Positions 31,891-40,736 of a stretch of DNA of 64,000 nt are shown piece after piece (the stretch's first letter is position 1; each line of letters begins with the position of its first letter). Origin of the DNA: Bradyrhizobium algeriense (lineage in GTDB: Bacteria > Pseudomonadota > Alphaproteobacteria > Rhizobiales > Xanthobacteraceae); NCBI RefSeq assembly GCF_003062295.1, contig NZ_PYCN01000012.1, positions 1 to 64,000 of the forward strand. The letters run 5' to 3'. The position numbers and the translations under genes are program-made. The notes beneath the pieces are model-generated. The model was not told the origin of the DNA. It was given only the letters and a program-made list of their open reading frames with translations, and made no database searches.

Positions 31891-32682
31891 ATGATTCGGG
31901 ACAAGTCCGCCAAGAAAAACGCCAAAAAAACCGATAAGAAGGCCGGTATGGAAAAGGCCGAGGCGCCCAAGGGCGTGATCGCGGTCGCGCCGCCGAGCTT
32001 TCGCCGCGAAAGAGCGCTGATCAAGCGTGGCATCTGGCCGGTGGCCGGCTGCGACGAGGCCGGCCGCGGTCCGCTGGCAGGTCCGGTGGTGGCGGCCGCC
32101 GTTGTGCTCGACCCCAGGCGAATTCCCAAAGGGATCGACGATTCCAAGCGGCTGACCGCCGAGCGCCGCGAGGAACTGTTCGAGGAAATCTGCGCGACAT
32201 CGTCCTTTGCGGTCGCCTTTGCCTCGCCGGCGCGGATCGATCGCGACAATATCCTGCGCGCCTCGCTCTGGGCGCTGGCGCGGGCCGTGCGCGCGCTGCC
32301 CGAAATGCCGCAGCATGTGTTTGTCGATGGCCGCGACAAGATCGACGTGCCCTGCGACTGCGATGCAGTAATCGGCGGCGATGGCATCGTCATGTCGATT
32401 GCAGCCGCCTCGATCATCGCCAAGGTAACGCGCGACCGCCTGATGTGCGCATTGGCGCTGGATTGCCCGGGCTACGGCTTCGAAACCCACAAGGGCTACG
32501 CCGTGCCGGAACATCGCGAGGCGCTGGACCGGTTAGGCCCGAGCATCCACCACCGCCGATTTTTCGCGCCGGTGATCGCCGCGCGGCTGAAACATTACCC
32601 CGAGACGGCCCAAGAGACGGTCGAACCCGATCTCTTTACCGTGGACGGAGAGATTACTTCCGAGATTTCAGTCACGATCTGA
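31891..32682 (+). CDS. rnhB: Ribonuclease HII
   Basis: 263 residues from the ATG at 31891. RNase HII cuts the RNA strand of RNA-DNA hybrids and removes misincorporated ribonucleotides. The acidic core is visible: GCDEAGRGPLAGP at 53-65 with D55 and E56, and VFVDGRD later; SIIAKVTRDRLM and GYGFETHKGYAVPEH are the conserved substrate-contact blocks. The N-terminal 35 residues are Lys-rich (KSAKKNAKKTDKKAG), an extension beyond the E. coli enzyme that may bind nucleic acid nonspecifically. The downstream membrane protein starts 80 bp after its stop. Confidence 0.96.
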   Translation: MIRDKSAKKNAKKTDKKAGMEKAEAPKGVIAVAPPSFRRERALIKRGIWPVAGCDEAGRGPLAGPVVAAAVVLDPRRIPKGIDDSKRLTAERREELFEEICATSSFAVAFASPARIDRDNILRASLWALARAVRALPEMPQHVFVDGRDKIDVPCDCDAVIGGDGIVMSIAAASIIAKVTRDRLMCALALDCPGYGFETHKGYAVPEHREALDRLGPSIHHRRFFAPVIAARLKHYPETAQETVEPDLFTVDGEITSEISVTI

Positions 32683-32762
32683 GGCCGGTTGCCTCGGCGG
32701 CTGCTGCGCTCTATCAAACGTCCTGGGGACAGGGCTGCTCGGCCCTGGCATTCGGACGTTTC

Positions 32763-34271
32763 ATGCGCTTCACCTCGCTCGTTGTCGAACTGATCCGCGC
32801 CCGGCCGCGGCTGGTGGTCTGGATCGTGGTGCTGGCCCAGGCCGGACTTTGGCTGATCCTGCCGATGCTGCTCTACCGCAGTCCGCCTGGCGACCTTGCC
32901 ACCGCGCTGGCCTTCGGACGGGAATACCAGGTCGGAACCTGGCTCGGTCCGCCGCTGGCGTTCTGGCTCGCCGACATCGCTTTCCGCGCCGCCGGCAACA
33001 ACATGTTCGGTGTCTATCTGCTGGCGCAGGCCTGCGCCGTCGTCACCTTCTGGATCTATTATCAACTGGCCCGCGCGATCGTCGGCGGGCAGCAGGCGGT
33101 GCTCGCGGTACTGCTCTCGCTGACGGTGGTGGCGTTCAGCTCGCCCGGCGTCGAGTTCGGCCCGCTGGTGCTGGCGCGCCCGCTGTGGGCGCTGCTTTTG
33201 CTGCATTCCTGGCAATTGATCGGCCAGAACCGGCGCAATGCGTGGTTCGCCTGGTCGATCGAGGCCGGGCTGCTGCTGCTGACGACGTCGGCCGCGCCCG
33301 GGATGCTGCTGATGCTCGCCGGATTTGCCGTTGCCACCGTGCGGGGGCGGCGCGTGCTGATGTCGCTCGACCCGCTCTATGCGCTGCTCGTGATCGTCGT
33401 CCTGGTGTTGCCCTATCTGATCTGGCTGCTCCGCGCCGACGCACTCGCCATGCCGCAATGGCCCGCGATCTCCGATCTCGGCGCGCGCATCCTGCAATGG
33501 GGTGAGCTGCTCATCGGCCTGGCGCTGGCGATGTCCGCCATCGTGCTGCTGGCAATCCTCAATTCCGGCTGGTTCGCCCGCAATGCCGGGGAAGCGCCGA
33601 TCATCTACCGGCCACCGGTCGATCCGCTGGCGCGCGACTTCGTCTATTTCTTCGCCATCGCCCCAGCGCTGCTCGGAAGTTTCCTGGCCGGGCTGTTCAA
33701 TTTCGACCACGTCGTGGGCGGCGCGGGCGTTGCATTGCTAATGTCGGGGCTTGCCGTGATCGTGGCGACCGGCGATCTGATTCACCTGCGGCGTCAGCGC
33801 GTGTTGCGCGCGGTCTGGGCCGCGGCGGTCGCCGCTCCCGCCGTCGCGGTGATCGCGACCGCGTTTGTTCTGCCGTGGACCGGCGCTGCCGAAGTGCCGA
33901 CCGCGTTGCCGGCGAAGGCGATTGCGCATTTCTTCGGCGACAATTTCGAACGGCGAACCAACCAGAGGCTGCGTGCGGTAGCCGGCGATCCACAGCTGGC
34001 GAGTTTCATCGCGATGAGCGCCGGGCGGCCACATCTGTTGCTCGACGCCACGCCGGAACGAACGCCGTGGCTGTCGGCCGCGAAATTCAACCAGACCGGC
34101 GGCGTCGTGGTCTGGCGCGCCTCCGACACCTCAGGCACGCCGCCTCCCGAGATCGCGCAACGCTTTCCGGGCCTGGTGCCGGAAGTGCCGCGCGCTTTTG
34201 AATGGATGGTGAACGGCCGCCAGCCGCTGTTGCGCGTCGGCTGGGCCATCGTGCGGCCGAAAGCGCCGTAG
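32763..34271 (+). CDS. GT39-like polytopic membrane glycosyltransferase
   Basis: 502 residues from the ATG at 32763; the frame stays open further upstream but only as a shadow of rnhB. It has about ten hydrophobic segments, starting with LVVWIVVLAQAGLWLILPMLL. The first luminal loop RSPPGDLATALAFGREYQVGTWLGPP has the place and style of the acidic loop of PMT/ArnT-type transferases, and PPLAFWLAD resembles their PPLxxW. The enzyme probably moves a sugar from a polyprenyl carrier to a lipid or protein on the periplasmic side. The final 120 residues form a soluble domain. Confidence 0.82.
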   Translation: MRFTSLVVELIRARPRLVVWIVVLAQAGLWLILPMLLYRSPPGDLATALAFGREYQVGTWLGPPLAFWLADIAFRAAGNNMFGVYLLAQACAVVTFWIYYQLARAIVGGQQAVLAVLLSLTVVAFSSPGVEFGPLVLARPLWALLLLHSWQLIGQNRRNAWFAWSIEAGLLLLTTSAAPGMLLMLAGFAVATVRGRRVLMSLDPLYALLVIVVLVLPYLIWLLRADALAMPQWPAISDLGARILQWGELLIGLALAMSAIVLLAILNSGWFARNAGEAPIIYRPPVDPLARDFVYFFAIAPALLGSFLAGLFNFDHVVGGAGVALLMSGLAVIVATGDLIHLRRQRVLRAVWAAAVAAPAVAVIATAFVLPWTGAAEVPTALPAKAIAHFFGDNFERRTNQRLRAVAGDPQLASFIAMSAGRPHLLLDATPERTPWLSAAKFNQTGGVVVWRASDTSGTPPPEIAQRFPGLVPEVPRAFEWMVNGRQPLLRVGWAIVRPKAP

Positions 34272-34283
34272 TCGGTCCCTCGG

Positions 34284-34330
34284 CCCATCCTTCGAGACGC
34301 GCCCGCTTTTGCAGGCTCCTCAAGATGAGG
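34284..34330. repeat. Repeat fragment (CCATCCTTCGAGACGC...CTCCTCAAGATGAGG)
   Basis: The sequence CATCCTTCGAGACGCGCCC followed by GCAGGCTCCTCAAGATGAGG resembles a common dispersed rhizobial repeat, with imperfect inverted ends. It occupies the gap between two convergent genes and runs slightly into the end of the uracil-DNA glycosylase gene. Its identity rests on pattern familiarity. Confidence 0.5.
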
Positions 34331-35162
34331 GAGACACTGTCTGCTCAAGTGCCTTCGCAATGGCGCGCAGGTCCTGCCACGACATCCGCTTGTAGGAGGG
34401 CGACCGCAACAGGTAGGCCGGATGGAACGTCGCCATGGCGCGGATGGTGCGGGTGCCGGTGTCGTAGTCGAACCATTTTCCACGGGTCCTCATGATGCCC
34501 TCGCGGGTCGACAGCAGCGTTTGTGTCGAGGGATTGCCGAGCGTCACCAGCACGTCCGGGTTCACGAGCTCGATCTGCCGCTGGATGAACGGCAGGCAGA
34601 TTTGCGTTTCCTGCGGCGTCGGCGTGCGGTTGCCGGGCGGCCGCCAGGGGATCACGTTGGCGATATAGGCCTTGCTGCGGTCGAGCCCGATCGCCGCGAT
34701 CATCCGGTCGAGCAATTTGCCGGAACGCCCGACAAAGGGCAGGCCCTCGATGTCTTCGTCCCGCCCGGGCGCTTCGCCGACGAACATGATGCGGGCTTGC
34801 GGATTGCCGTCGGCAAACACCAGCCGCGTCGCGGTGTTTTTCAGCGCGCAGCCCTCGAAATTTTCCAGGAGCGTGCGCAGCGCTTCCAGCGTCGGCGCCG
34901 TTCGCGCCGCTTCGCGCGCGATGGCGATCGCCGCTTCCGGCGGGGGCGCTATTTCACTGCGCGGAACCGCCGGCGTCGCGGCGGGGGTTTCCCGCAACTG
35001 GCGGGGTGGCGCCGTCTCGCGGACCGGGACGGGGGCTATAGGGGCGTCGGGCTCGCTCAGCCGATCGACCGGCTCCTCCGTCAACGCGCAATCGACCCCG
35101 GCCTCCAGATAAAAGGCCAGCAATTGCCGAAGATTAGGCGCGGGTTCGGGGATCAAATCCAT
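34320..35162 (-). CDS. Family-4-like uracil-DNA glycosylase with incomplete Fe-S ligand set
   Basis: 280 residues. The glycosylase domain covers about 90-275: motif GEAPGRDEDIEGLPFVGRSG (129-148) carries the family 4 catalytic region, and the second motif is HPAYLLRSP near the C-terminus. Uracil would be cut from DNA to start base excision repair. Family 4 enzymes use four cysteines to bind 4Fe-4S. Here the first CxxC cysteine is absent (only C105 in FEGCALK), tryptophan W173 replaces the cysteine before RPPGNR, and C189 remains. The N-terminal 85 residues are Pro/Ala-rich and contain C25. The cluster may therefore be lost. The upstream flank is shared with the divergent ETF-QO gene. Confidence 0.9.
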   Translation of the reverse strand: MDLIPEPAPNLRQLLAFYLEAGVDCALTEEPVDRLSEPDAPIAPVPVRETAPPRQLRETPAATPAVPRSEIAPPPEAAIAIAREAARTAPTLEALRTLLENFEGCALKNTATRLVFADGNPQARIMFVGEAPGRDEDIEGLPFVGRSGKLLDRMIAAIGLDRSKAYIANVIPWRPPGNRTPTPQETQICLPFIQRQIELVNPDVLVTLGNPSTQTLLSTREGIMRTRGKWFDYDTGTRTIRAMATFHPAYLLRSPSYKRMSWQDLRAIAKALEQTVSPSS

Positions 35163-35289
35163 TATGCCAATCTAATATGGATCGAGCCGGCGTGAAACGC
35201 CTCGCATTGCATTTCCATGGTTGTCCTCCCCGCAAAAATCGGAAACAACGAGCCTTTAGAGCCGTTCTCAATCGGGCTGAGATCAGATC

Positions 35290-36948
35290 ATGAGTGCAGA
35301 AGAACTTCCTCCCCGCGAATCCATGGAATTCGACGTCGTGATCGTCGGCGCCGGGCCGTCGGGCCTTGCCGCGGCGATCCGGCTGAAGCAACTCAATGCC
35401 GATCTCAGCATCGTCGTGGTGGAGAAGGGTTCCGAAGTCGGCGCGCATATCCTCTCAGGCGCCGTGATCGATCCGGTGTCCCTCGACAAACTGATCCCGG
35501 ACTGGCGCGAGGATGCCGATTGTCCGCTGAAGACCCAAGTCAAGGACGATCGTTTCTACTGGACCACCGCAACCAGCGCGATCCGGCTGCCGAACTTCGC
35601 GATGCCGCCGCTGATGAATAACCATCACTGCTATATCGGCTCGCTCGGCGATGTCTGCCGCTGGCTGGGGCCGAAGGCGGAGGCGCTCGGCGTCGAAATC
35701 TATCCCGGCTTTGCCGCGGCCGAAGTGCTGTACGACGACAACGGCGCGGTGCGGGGTATCGCGACCGGCGACATGGGCATCGCCAGGGATGGCAGCCTCA
35801 AGGATTCTTTCACGCGCGGCATGGAACTGCTGGGCAAGTACACGCTGTTCGCCGAAGGTGCGCGCGGCAGCCTGAGCAAGCAGTTGATCGCGAAATACTC
35901 GCTCGACGCCAAGAGTGAGCCGTCGAAATTCGGCATCGGGTTGAAGGAAGTCTGGGAGATCGATCCCGCAAAACACCAGAAGGGCCTGATCCAGCATTCG
36001 TTCGGCTGGCCGCTCAACAATTCGACCGGCGGCGGCTCGTTCCTCTACCACTACGACGACAACAAGGTGGCGGTCGGATTCGTTGTGCATCTCAATTACG
36101 ACGATCCGTATCTGTCGCCGTTCGACGAATTCCAGCGCTTCAAGACCCACCCTGCGATCCGTACCGTCTTCGAAGGCGGCAAGCGGCTTTCCTATGGCGC
36201 GCGCGCCATCACCGAGGGCGGCTATCAGTCGGTGCCGCGTCTGAGTTTCCCGGGTGGTGCGCTGATCGGCTGCGCCGCCGGCTTCGTCAACGTGCCGCGC
36301 ATCAAGGGCGTGCACAATGCGATGGGCAGCGGCATGCTCGCTGCCGAACATGTCGCCGCAGCGCTTACCGCCGGGCGCGCCAACGACGAACTGGTTGAAT
36401 ATGAGAACGCCTGGCGGGATTCCGCCGTCGGCCGAGACCTGCACCGGGTTCGTAACGTCAAGCCGCTGTGGTCGAAGTTCGGCACCATCATCGGCGTCGC
36501 GCTCGGTGGCTTCGACATGTGGTGCAACACGCTGGGCTTCTCGCTGTTCGGAACCCAGTCGCACGCCAAGCCCGACCGCAAGACGCTGGATGCGGCGAAG
36601 GCGCACACCCCGATCGCCTATCCCAAGCCAGACGGCAAGTTGACTTTCGACAAGCTGTCGTCGGTGTTCCTCTCCAATACCAATCATGAAGAGGACCAGC
36701 CGATCCACCTCAAGGTCGCCGACATGAACCTGCAGAAGGCGTCAGAGCACGACGTCTTTGCCGGTCCGTCGAACCGCTATTGCCCGGCTGGCGTGTACGA
36801 ATGGGTCGAGGAAGCCTCCGGCCCGCGCTTCCAGATCAACGCCCAGAACTGCGTCCACTGCAAAACCTGCGACGTGAAGGACCCGAACGGCAATATCACC
36901 TGGGTTCCGCCCGAGGGCGGCGGCGGGCCCAACTACCAGGGTATGTAG
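35290..36948 (+). CDS. Electron transfer flavoprotein-ubiquinone oxidoreductase
   Basis: 552 residues, standard length. It passes electrons from reduced ETF to ubiquinone at the inner membrane. The FAD-binding GAGPSGLAAAIRL is at about 20-32, the central block HSFGWPLNNSTGGGSFLYH contributes to the quinone and FAD sites, and the C-terminal 4Fe-4S segment shows the cysteines of RYCPAGVY, then NCVHCKTCDVKDP. It is monotopic, with a membrane-dipping region rather than full helices. The genes for ETF itself are not in the window. It is divergent from the uracil-DNA glycosylase gene. No operon partner follows; the next gene starts 263 bp later, and that gap holds nothing recognised. Confidence 0.97.
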   Translation: MSAEELPPRESMEFDVVIVGAGPSGLAAAIRLKQLNADLSIVVVEKGSEVGAHILSGAVIDPVSLDKLIPDWREDADCPLKTQVKDDRFYWTTATSAIRLPNFAMPPLMNNHHCYIGSLGDVCRWLGPKAEALGVEIYPGFAAAEVLYDDNGAVRGIATGDMGIARDGSLKDSFTRGMELLGKYTLFAEGARGSLSKQLIAKYSLDAKSEPSKFGIGLKEVWEIDPAKHQKGLIQHSFGWPLNNSTGGGSFLYHYDDNKVAVGFVVHLNYDDPYLSPFDEFQRFKTHPAIRTVFEGGKRLSYGARAITEGGYQSVPRLSFPGGALIGCAAGFVNVPRIKGVHNAMGSGMLAAEHVAAALTAGRANDELVEYENAWRDSAVGRDLHRVRNVKPLWSKFGTIIGVALGGFDMWCNTLGFSLFGTQSHAKPDRKTLDAAKAHTPIAYPKPDGKLTFDKLSSVFLSNTNHEEDQPIHLKVADMNLQKASEHDVFAGPSNRYCPAGVYEWVEEASGPRFQINAQNCVHCKTCDVKDPNGNITWVPPEGGGGPNYQGM

Positions 36949-37211
36949 CGAGGCCGTAGACCACGATTGCGTGAGCTGGAGGAGGGTGATACCGCCTCCG
37001 GCCACGATACCGCCATAGTAAAAGCGTTTCCGGGTTGGGCTGGCTAAATCGAAGCCTCAAGGGCCTAATCTGCCAATCGATTCGCCAACCCGTATCCTTG
37101 CGGTTGAGGGCCAAAAGCGGCATTGTCGCTGCCCGAGATGCCGCCGCTTGGGTTTGCATTCGAGACCGATCGTAACGATCCCGCCATACATCCTGGAGCA
37201 AGGCGAACGTG

Positions 37212-38993
37212 ATGCTTTCCACTCGTATGAATCGTTGGACCTTCGCCGCAATTACTCTCGCCGCACTGGCCGCACCGGCTGCGGTTTTGGCCCAGACGCC
37301 CGAACACACGGGCGATAACGCCGCGCAATTCCCGAGCAAGGCCGATCTGAAATCGCTGACGACGTCCGGCAGCTATCTGGCCGCGCGCCACGCCAGCGTC
37401 GAGCGCGACGCGGCTTCGGCCGCTGCGTTCTATCGCTCCGCGCTGCGCACCGATCCGAAGAACAACGAACTTTTGGACCGCGCCTTCATCTCCTCGCTGG
37501 CCGATGGCGACATCGATGAAGCGGTCAAGCTCGCCGATCGCATCCTGACGATGGACAAGGCGAACCGCGTCGCGCGGCTGGTGGTCGGCGTCCGCGACCT
37601 CAAGCAGAAGAAATATCCCGCCGCGCAGCTCAACATCAACCAGTCGATCCGCGGACCGATTACCGACCTGGTGGCGACGCTGCTGTCGGGATGGGCGAGC
37701 TACGGGGCGGGCGATGCCAAGGCGGCGGTTGCAGGTATCGACAAGCTGACCGGCCCCGAATGGTATCCGATCTTCAAGGATCTCCACACCGGGATGATCC
37801 TGGAAATATCGGGCAAGGACAAGGATGCCGGCACGCGGTTCGAGCGCGCCTACAAGCTCGACGATTCGATGCTGCGCGTGTCTGACGCCTATGCGCGCTG
37901 GTTGTCGCGCAACAAGGACGGCGCGGCGGCGGCCGGCATTTACGAGGCGTTCGACAAGAAGCTGCCGCGGCATCCGCTGGTGCAGGAAGGGCTGCGCGAC
38001 ACCCGGGCCGGCAAAAAGATGTCGCCGCTGGTCGATTCGGCGCAGGCCGGCGCAGCCGAGGCGCTGTACGGCATCGGCGCCACGCTGACCCGCCGCGGCG
38101 GCGAGGATCTGGCGCTGGTCTATCTGCAGCTTGCGCTCTACCTGCAGCCCAATCATCCGCTGGCTCTGCTGTCGCTCGCCGATCTCTATGAGTCCGTGAA
38201 GAAGCCCCAGATGGCGATCAAGGTCTACGAGCGCATGCCGGCCAGTTCGCCGCTCAAGCGCAATGCGCAGATCCAGCTTGCCACAAATCTCGACGCCGCC
38301 GACCGCAGCGAAGAGGCGATCAAGATCCTGAAGGGCGTCACTGGGGAAGCGCCGAAAGACATCGAGGCCATCATGGCGCTCGGCAACATCGAGCGCGGCC
38401 GAAAGAAATTCAACGATTGCGCCAACACCTATTCGCTGGCGATCGATGCGATGCCCGGGGTGACCGACAAGAACACCTGGGTCACCTATTATTATCGTGG
38501 TATTTGCGAGGAACGTTCCAAGCAGTGGAACAAGGCCGAGGTCGACATGCGCAAGGCGCTGGAGCTGCAGCCCGAGCAGCCGCATGTGCTGAACTATCTC
38601 GGCTATTCCTGGATCGATCAGGGCATCAACCTCGACGAAGGCATGAAGATGATCAGGCGCGCCGTCGATCAGCGCCCCGACGACGGCTACATCGTGGATT
38701 CGCTGGGCTGGGCGTTTTACCGGATCGGTAATTTTGAGGACGCGGTGAAGAATCTCGAGCGTGCGATCGATCTCAAGCCCGAGGATCCGACCATCAACGA
38801 CCATCTTGGCGATGCCTATTGGCGCGTCGGGCGCACGCTGGAAGCCAAATTCCAGTGGGCCCATGCCCGCGACCTCAAGCCCGAGGCGGAGGAATTGCCG
38901 AAGATCGAGGCCAAGATCGCCAACGGTCTGCCCGAAGATACCTCTTCTGCGGCTTCCGCCGACAAGAAGAAAGAAGACGGCAGGGGCGGCTGA
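37212..38993 (+). CDS. Secreted tetratricopeptide-repeat protein
   Basis: 593 residues from the ATG at 37212; the preceding GTG is an alternative. A signal peptide is clear: basic MNR, hydrophobic WTFAAITLAALAAPAAVLA and a cleavage-like AQ. TPR units are frequent, notably LALVYLQLALYLQPNHPLALLSLADLY, then a series ending GNFEDAVKNLERAIDLKPEDPTINDHLGDAYW, so the protein is a periplasmic superhelix that should bind other proteins. The C-terminal tail is Lys/Ser-rich and low complexity. ispE begins 28 bp after its stop, and cotranscription is likely, although the link to isoprenoid synthesis is unclear. Confidence 0.92.
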   Translation: MLSTRMNRWTFAAITLAALAAPAAVLAQTPEHTGDNAAQFPSKADLKSLTTSGSYLAARHASVERDAASAAAFYRSALRTDPKNNELLDRAFISSLADGDIDEAVKLADRILTMDKANRVARLVVGVRDLKQKKYPAAQLNINQSIRGPITDLVATLLSGWASYGAGDAKAAVAGIDKLTGPEWYPIFKDLHTGMILEISGKDKDAGTRFERAYKLDDSMLRVSDAYARWLSRNKDGAAAAGIYEAFDKKLPRHPLVQEGLRDTRAGKKMSPLVDSAQAGAAEALYGIGATLTRRGGEDLALVYLQLALYLQPNHPLALLSLADLYESVKKPQMAIKVYERMPASSPLKRNAQIQLATNLDAADRSEEAIKILKGVTGEAPKDIEAIMALGNIERGRKKFNDCANTYSLAIDAMPGVTDKNTWVTYYYRGICEERSKQWNKAEVDMRKALELQPEQPHVLNYLGYSWIDQGINLDEGMKMIRRAVDQRPDDGYIVDSLGWAFYRIGNFEDAVKNLERAIDLKPEDPTINDHLGDAYWRVGRTLEAKFQWAHARDLKPEAEELPKIEAKIANGLPEDTSSAASADKKKEDGRGG

Positions 38994-39020
38994 GGCAAGG
39001 ACTTTGGGGGCTGTTCGGTA

Positions 39021-39905
39021 ATGCCGGCATTGAGTGATGAGGCGCGCGCCAAGGTCAACCTGACCTTGCAGGTGAACGGCCGTCGTGCGGACGGCTTTCA
39101 TGATCTCGAAAGCGTGGTGGCGTTCGCCGACTGCGCCGACCGGCTGACGCTGACGCCGGGTTCGAATCTGGAATTGACGATGTCCGGGCCGCTGGCGCTG
39201 GCCTGCGGCGAGACGTCGGACAATCTGGTGCTCAAGGCCGCGCGCCTGTTGGCCGAGCGCGTACCAAATATGAAGGCCGGCAGCTTCTCGCTCGACAAGG
39301 TCTTGCCGGTGGCGGCCGGAATCGGCGGAGGTTCGGCCGATGCCGCGGCGGCGTTGCGGCTGCTTTCGCAGTTGAATGGGCTCGCGCTCGACGATCCCCG
39401 CATCATCGAGGTCGCGGAACTGACCGGCGCCGACGTGCCGGTCTGCGTCAACTCATGTGGCTGCGTCATGACCGGCGTCGGCGAAACGCTGCAGCCGCTG
39501 AATTTGCCGAAAATGCCCTGCGTGATGGTCAATCCCGGCGTTCCCGTCGCGACCAAAGACGTCTTTGCCGCGCTGGGCCTGCGCAACGGCGAATTGCTGG
39601 TCGGCGCCACCGACGTGCTGCTGCAGGACCGCTGGCCCGACGATAACGCATCGCTCGAAGACTGGGTCGAAGCGCTCGCCGCCAGTTCGAACGATCTGGA
39701 AGCGCCGGCCATGCGCGTCCAGCCCGTGATCGGTGACGTCATCGCGGCGCTCAACGCGACCAACGGCGCCTGGCTGGCGCGAATGTCCGGATCGGGCGCC
39801 ACCTGCTTTGCGATCTACGAGAACACCGCCGAAGCCGGCCGCGCGGCGGAGAAGATCCGGCGCGATCACCCCGGATGGTGGGTGCATGCAGGAACGTTGA
39901 GCTGA
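39021..39905 (+). CDS. ispE: 4-diphosphocytidyl-2-C-methyl-D-erythritol kinase
   Basis: 294 residues. It phosphorylates CDP-methylerythritol in the MEP route to isoprenoids. It belongs to the GHMP kinase family: AKVNLTLQV at 10-18 gives the substrate-contact K11/N13, PVAAGIGGGSADAAA (96-110) is the ATP loop, and ADVPVCV holds the catalytic Asp. The C-terminal MSGSGATCFAIYE is the third GHMP motif. It follows the TPR gene by 28 bp on the same strand. An inverted repeat starts 10 bp after its stop, and a polyprenyl diphosphate synthase gene, which uses the pathway's products, lies 0.8 kb further on the other strand. Confidence 0.96.
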   Translation: MPALSDEARAKVNLTLQVNGRRADGFHDLESVVAFADCADRLTLTPGSNLELTMSGPLALACGETSDNLVLKAARLLAERVPNMKAGSFSLDKVLPVAAGIGGGSADAAAALRLLSQLNGLALDDPRIIEVAELTGADVPVCVNSCGCVMTGVGETLQPLNLPKMPCVMVNPGVPVATKDVFAALGLRNGELLVGATDVLLQDRWPDDNASLEDWVEALAASSNDLEAPAMRVQPVIGDVIAALNATNGAWLARMSGSGATCFAIYENTAEAGRAAEKIRRDHPGWWVHAGTLS

Positions 39906-39914
39906 GATTCTCTT

Positions 39915-40006
39915 CGTAGGATGGGTAGAGCGAAGCGAAACCCATCAATTCAATTCATGCCATTGGCGACAATTGATGGGTTTCGCTGCGCTCTACCCAT
40001 CCTACG
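39915..40006. repeat. Intergenic inverted repeat, copy 1 (GTAGGATGGGTAGAGCG family)
   Basis: CGTAGGATGGGTAGAGCGAAGCGAAACCCATCAATT and its inverted partner AATTGATGGGTTTCGC...CTACCCATCCTACG are almost perfect copies around a short centre. It separates ispE from the convergent LysE-type gene, and its right arm supplies the TAG stop codon (40002-40004) of that gene. A second copy lies at 40645-40729. Confidence 0.9.
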
Positions 40007-40631
40007 AGTTGGGCCGCCGCGCCAGCGCCAGCGAAATGCCGAGGCCTGCGATGAACAGCCCCGAGCCCTGTCGCAATCGTTGAAGCAAATTCGGATTGCG
40101 CGTGAGACCGGCGCGCGCCGTGGCCGCCATCATCACTACGACGACATCGGCAAGCGTGTTGAGCGCCACCGAGATCAGGCCGAGCGCGATGAACTGGAGC
40201 GCAGGGTAGCCGCCGGCCGGGTCGAGGAATTGCGGAATGAAAGCCAGAAAGAAGGCCGCGGTCTTCGGGTTCATGGCTTCGACCAGCACGCCTTCCCGAA
40301 ACACCCGTTCTGTACCGGCAGCGATGGCCTGTTGCGGCAGCAGATCGCGCGCCTCGCGAAACGTCTTGAGGCCAAGCCAGACCAGATAGATCGCGCCGGC
40401 AAATTTGAGCACAGTGAACAGTTCGGCGCTGGCCAGGATGATCGCCGAGACGCCAAGCGCGCCCGCGATCACATGCACGAGCCCGCCGAGCGCCGTTCCA
40501 AATGTCGAGGAGAAGCCGGCGCTTTTGCCGCCCGACAGCGTCCGTGCCGCGACGTAGAAGATTCCCGGACCAGGGACGACGGCGATGACAAGTGCGGCCA
40601 GGAGAAACAATGTGAAGTTGGTGCTGTTCAA
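40002..40631 (-). CDS. LysE/RhtB-family amino acid or metabolite exporter
   Basis: 209 residues from a TTG start at 40631, with AGAGAG upstream. It has six hydrophobic segments in the LysE pattern. FLLAALVIAVVPGPGIFYVAARTL at the N-terminus is the hallmark of this superfamily, with the PGP motif, and EAMNPKTAAFFLAFIPQFLDP is the second conserved region. The family exports amino acids, homoserine lactones or similar small molecules; the substrate is not visible. Copies of one inverted repeat flank the gene on both sides, and one of them forms its stop codon, so the gene and repeats may have moved together. Confidence 0.92.
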   Translation of the reverse strand: MNSTNFTLFLLAALVIAVVPGPGIFYVAARTLSGGKSAGFSSTFGTALGGLVHVIAGALGVSAIILASAELFTVLKFAGAIYLVWLGLKTFREARDLLPQQAIAAGTERVFREGVLVEAMNPKTAAFFLAFIPQFLDPAGGYPALQFIALGLISVALNTLADVVVVMMAATARAGLTRNPNLLQRLRQGSGLFIAGLGISLALARRPNS

Positions 40632-40644
40632 TGCGATCTCTCTT

Positions 40645-40729
40645 GTAGGATGGGTAGAGCGCAGCGAAACCCATCAATGGGCTGCCAACGGCGTGAATGA
40701 TGGGTATCGCTTCGCTCCACCCATCCTGC
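40645..40729. repeat. Intergenic inverted repeat, copy 2 (GTAGGATGGGTAGAGCG family)
   Basis: GTAGGATGGGTAGAGCGCAGCGAAACCCATCAA and, in reverse, ATGATGGGTATCGCTTCGCTCCACCCATCC form the arms. It is nearly identical to the left arm of the element at 39915-40006. It lies 14 bp upstream of the LysE-type start and 8 bp after the stop of the polyprenyl synthase gene, so it could serve as the 3' structure of the latter. Confidence 0.9.
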
Positions 40730-40736
40730 GGACGTC

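Noticed and set aside
37065..39101. 678-codon open frame antisense to the TPR gene
   Set aside because: It is a shadow frame produced by GC-rich codon use; the plus-strand gene has a signal peptide and clear repeats.
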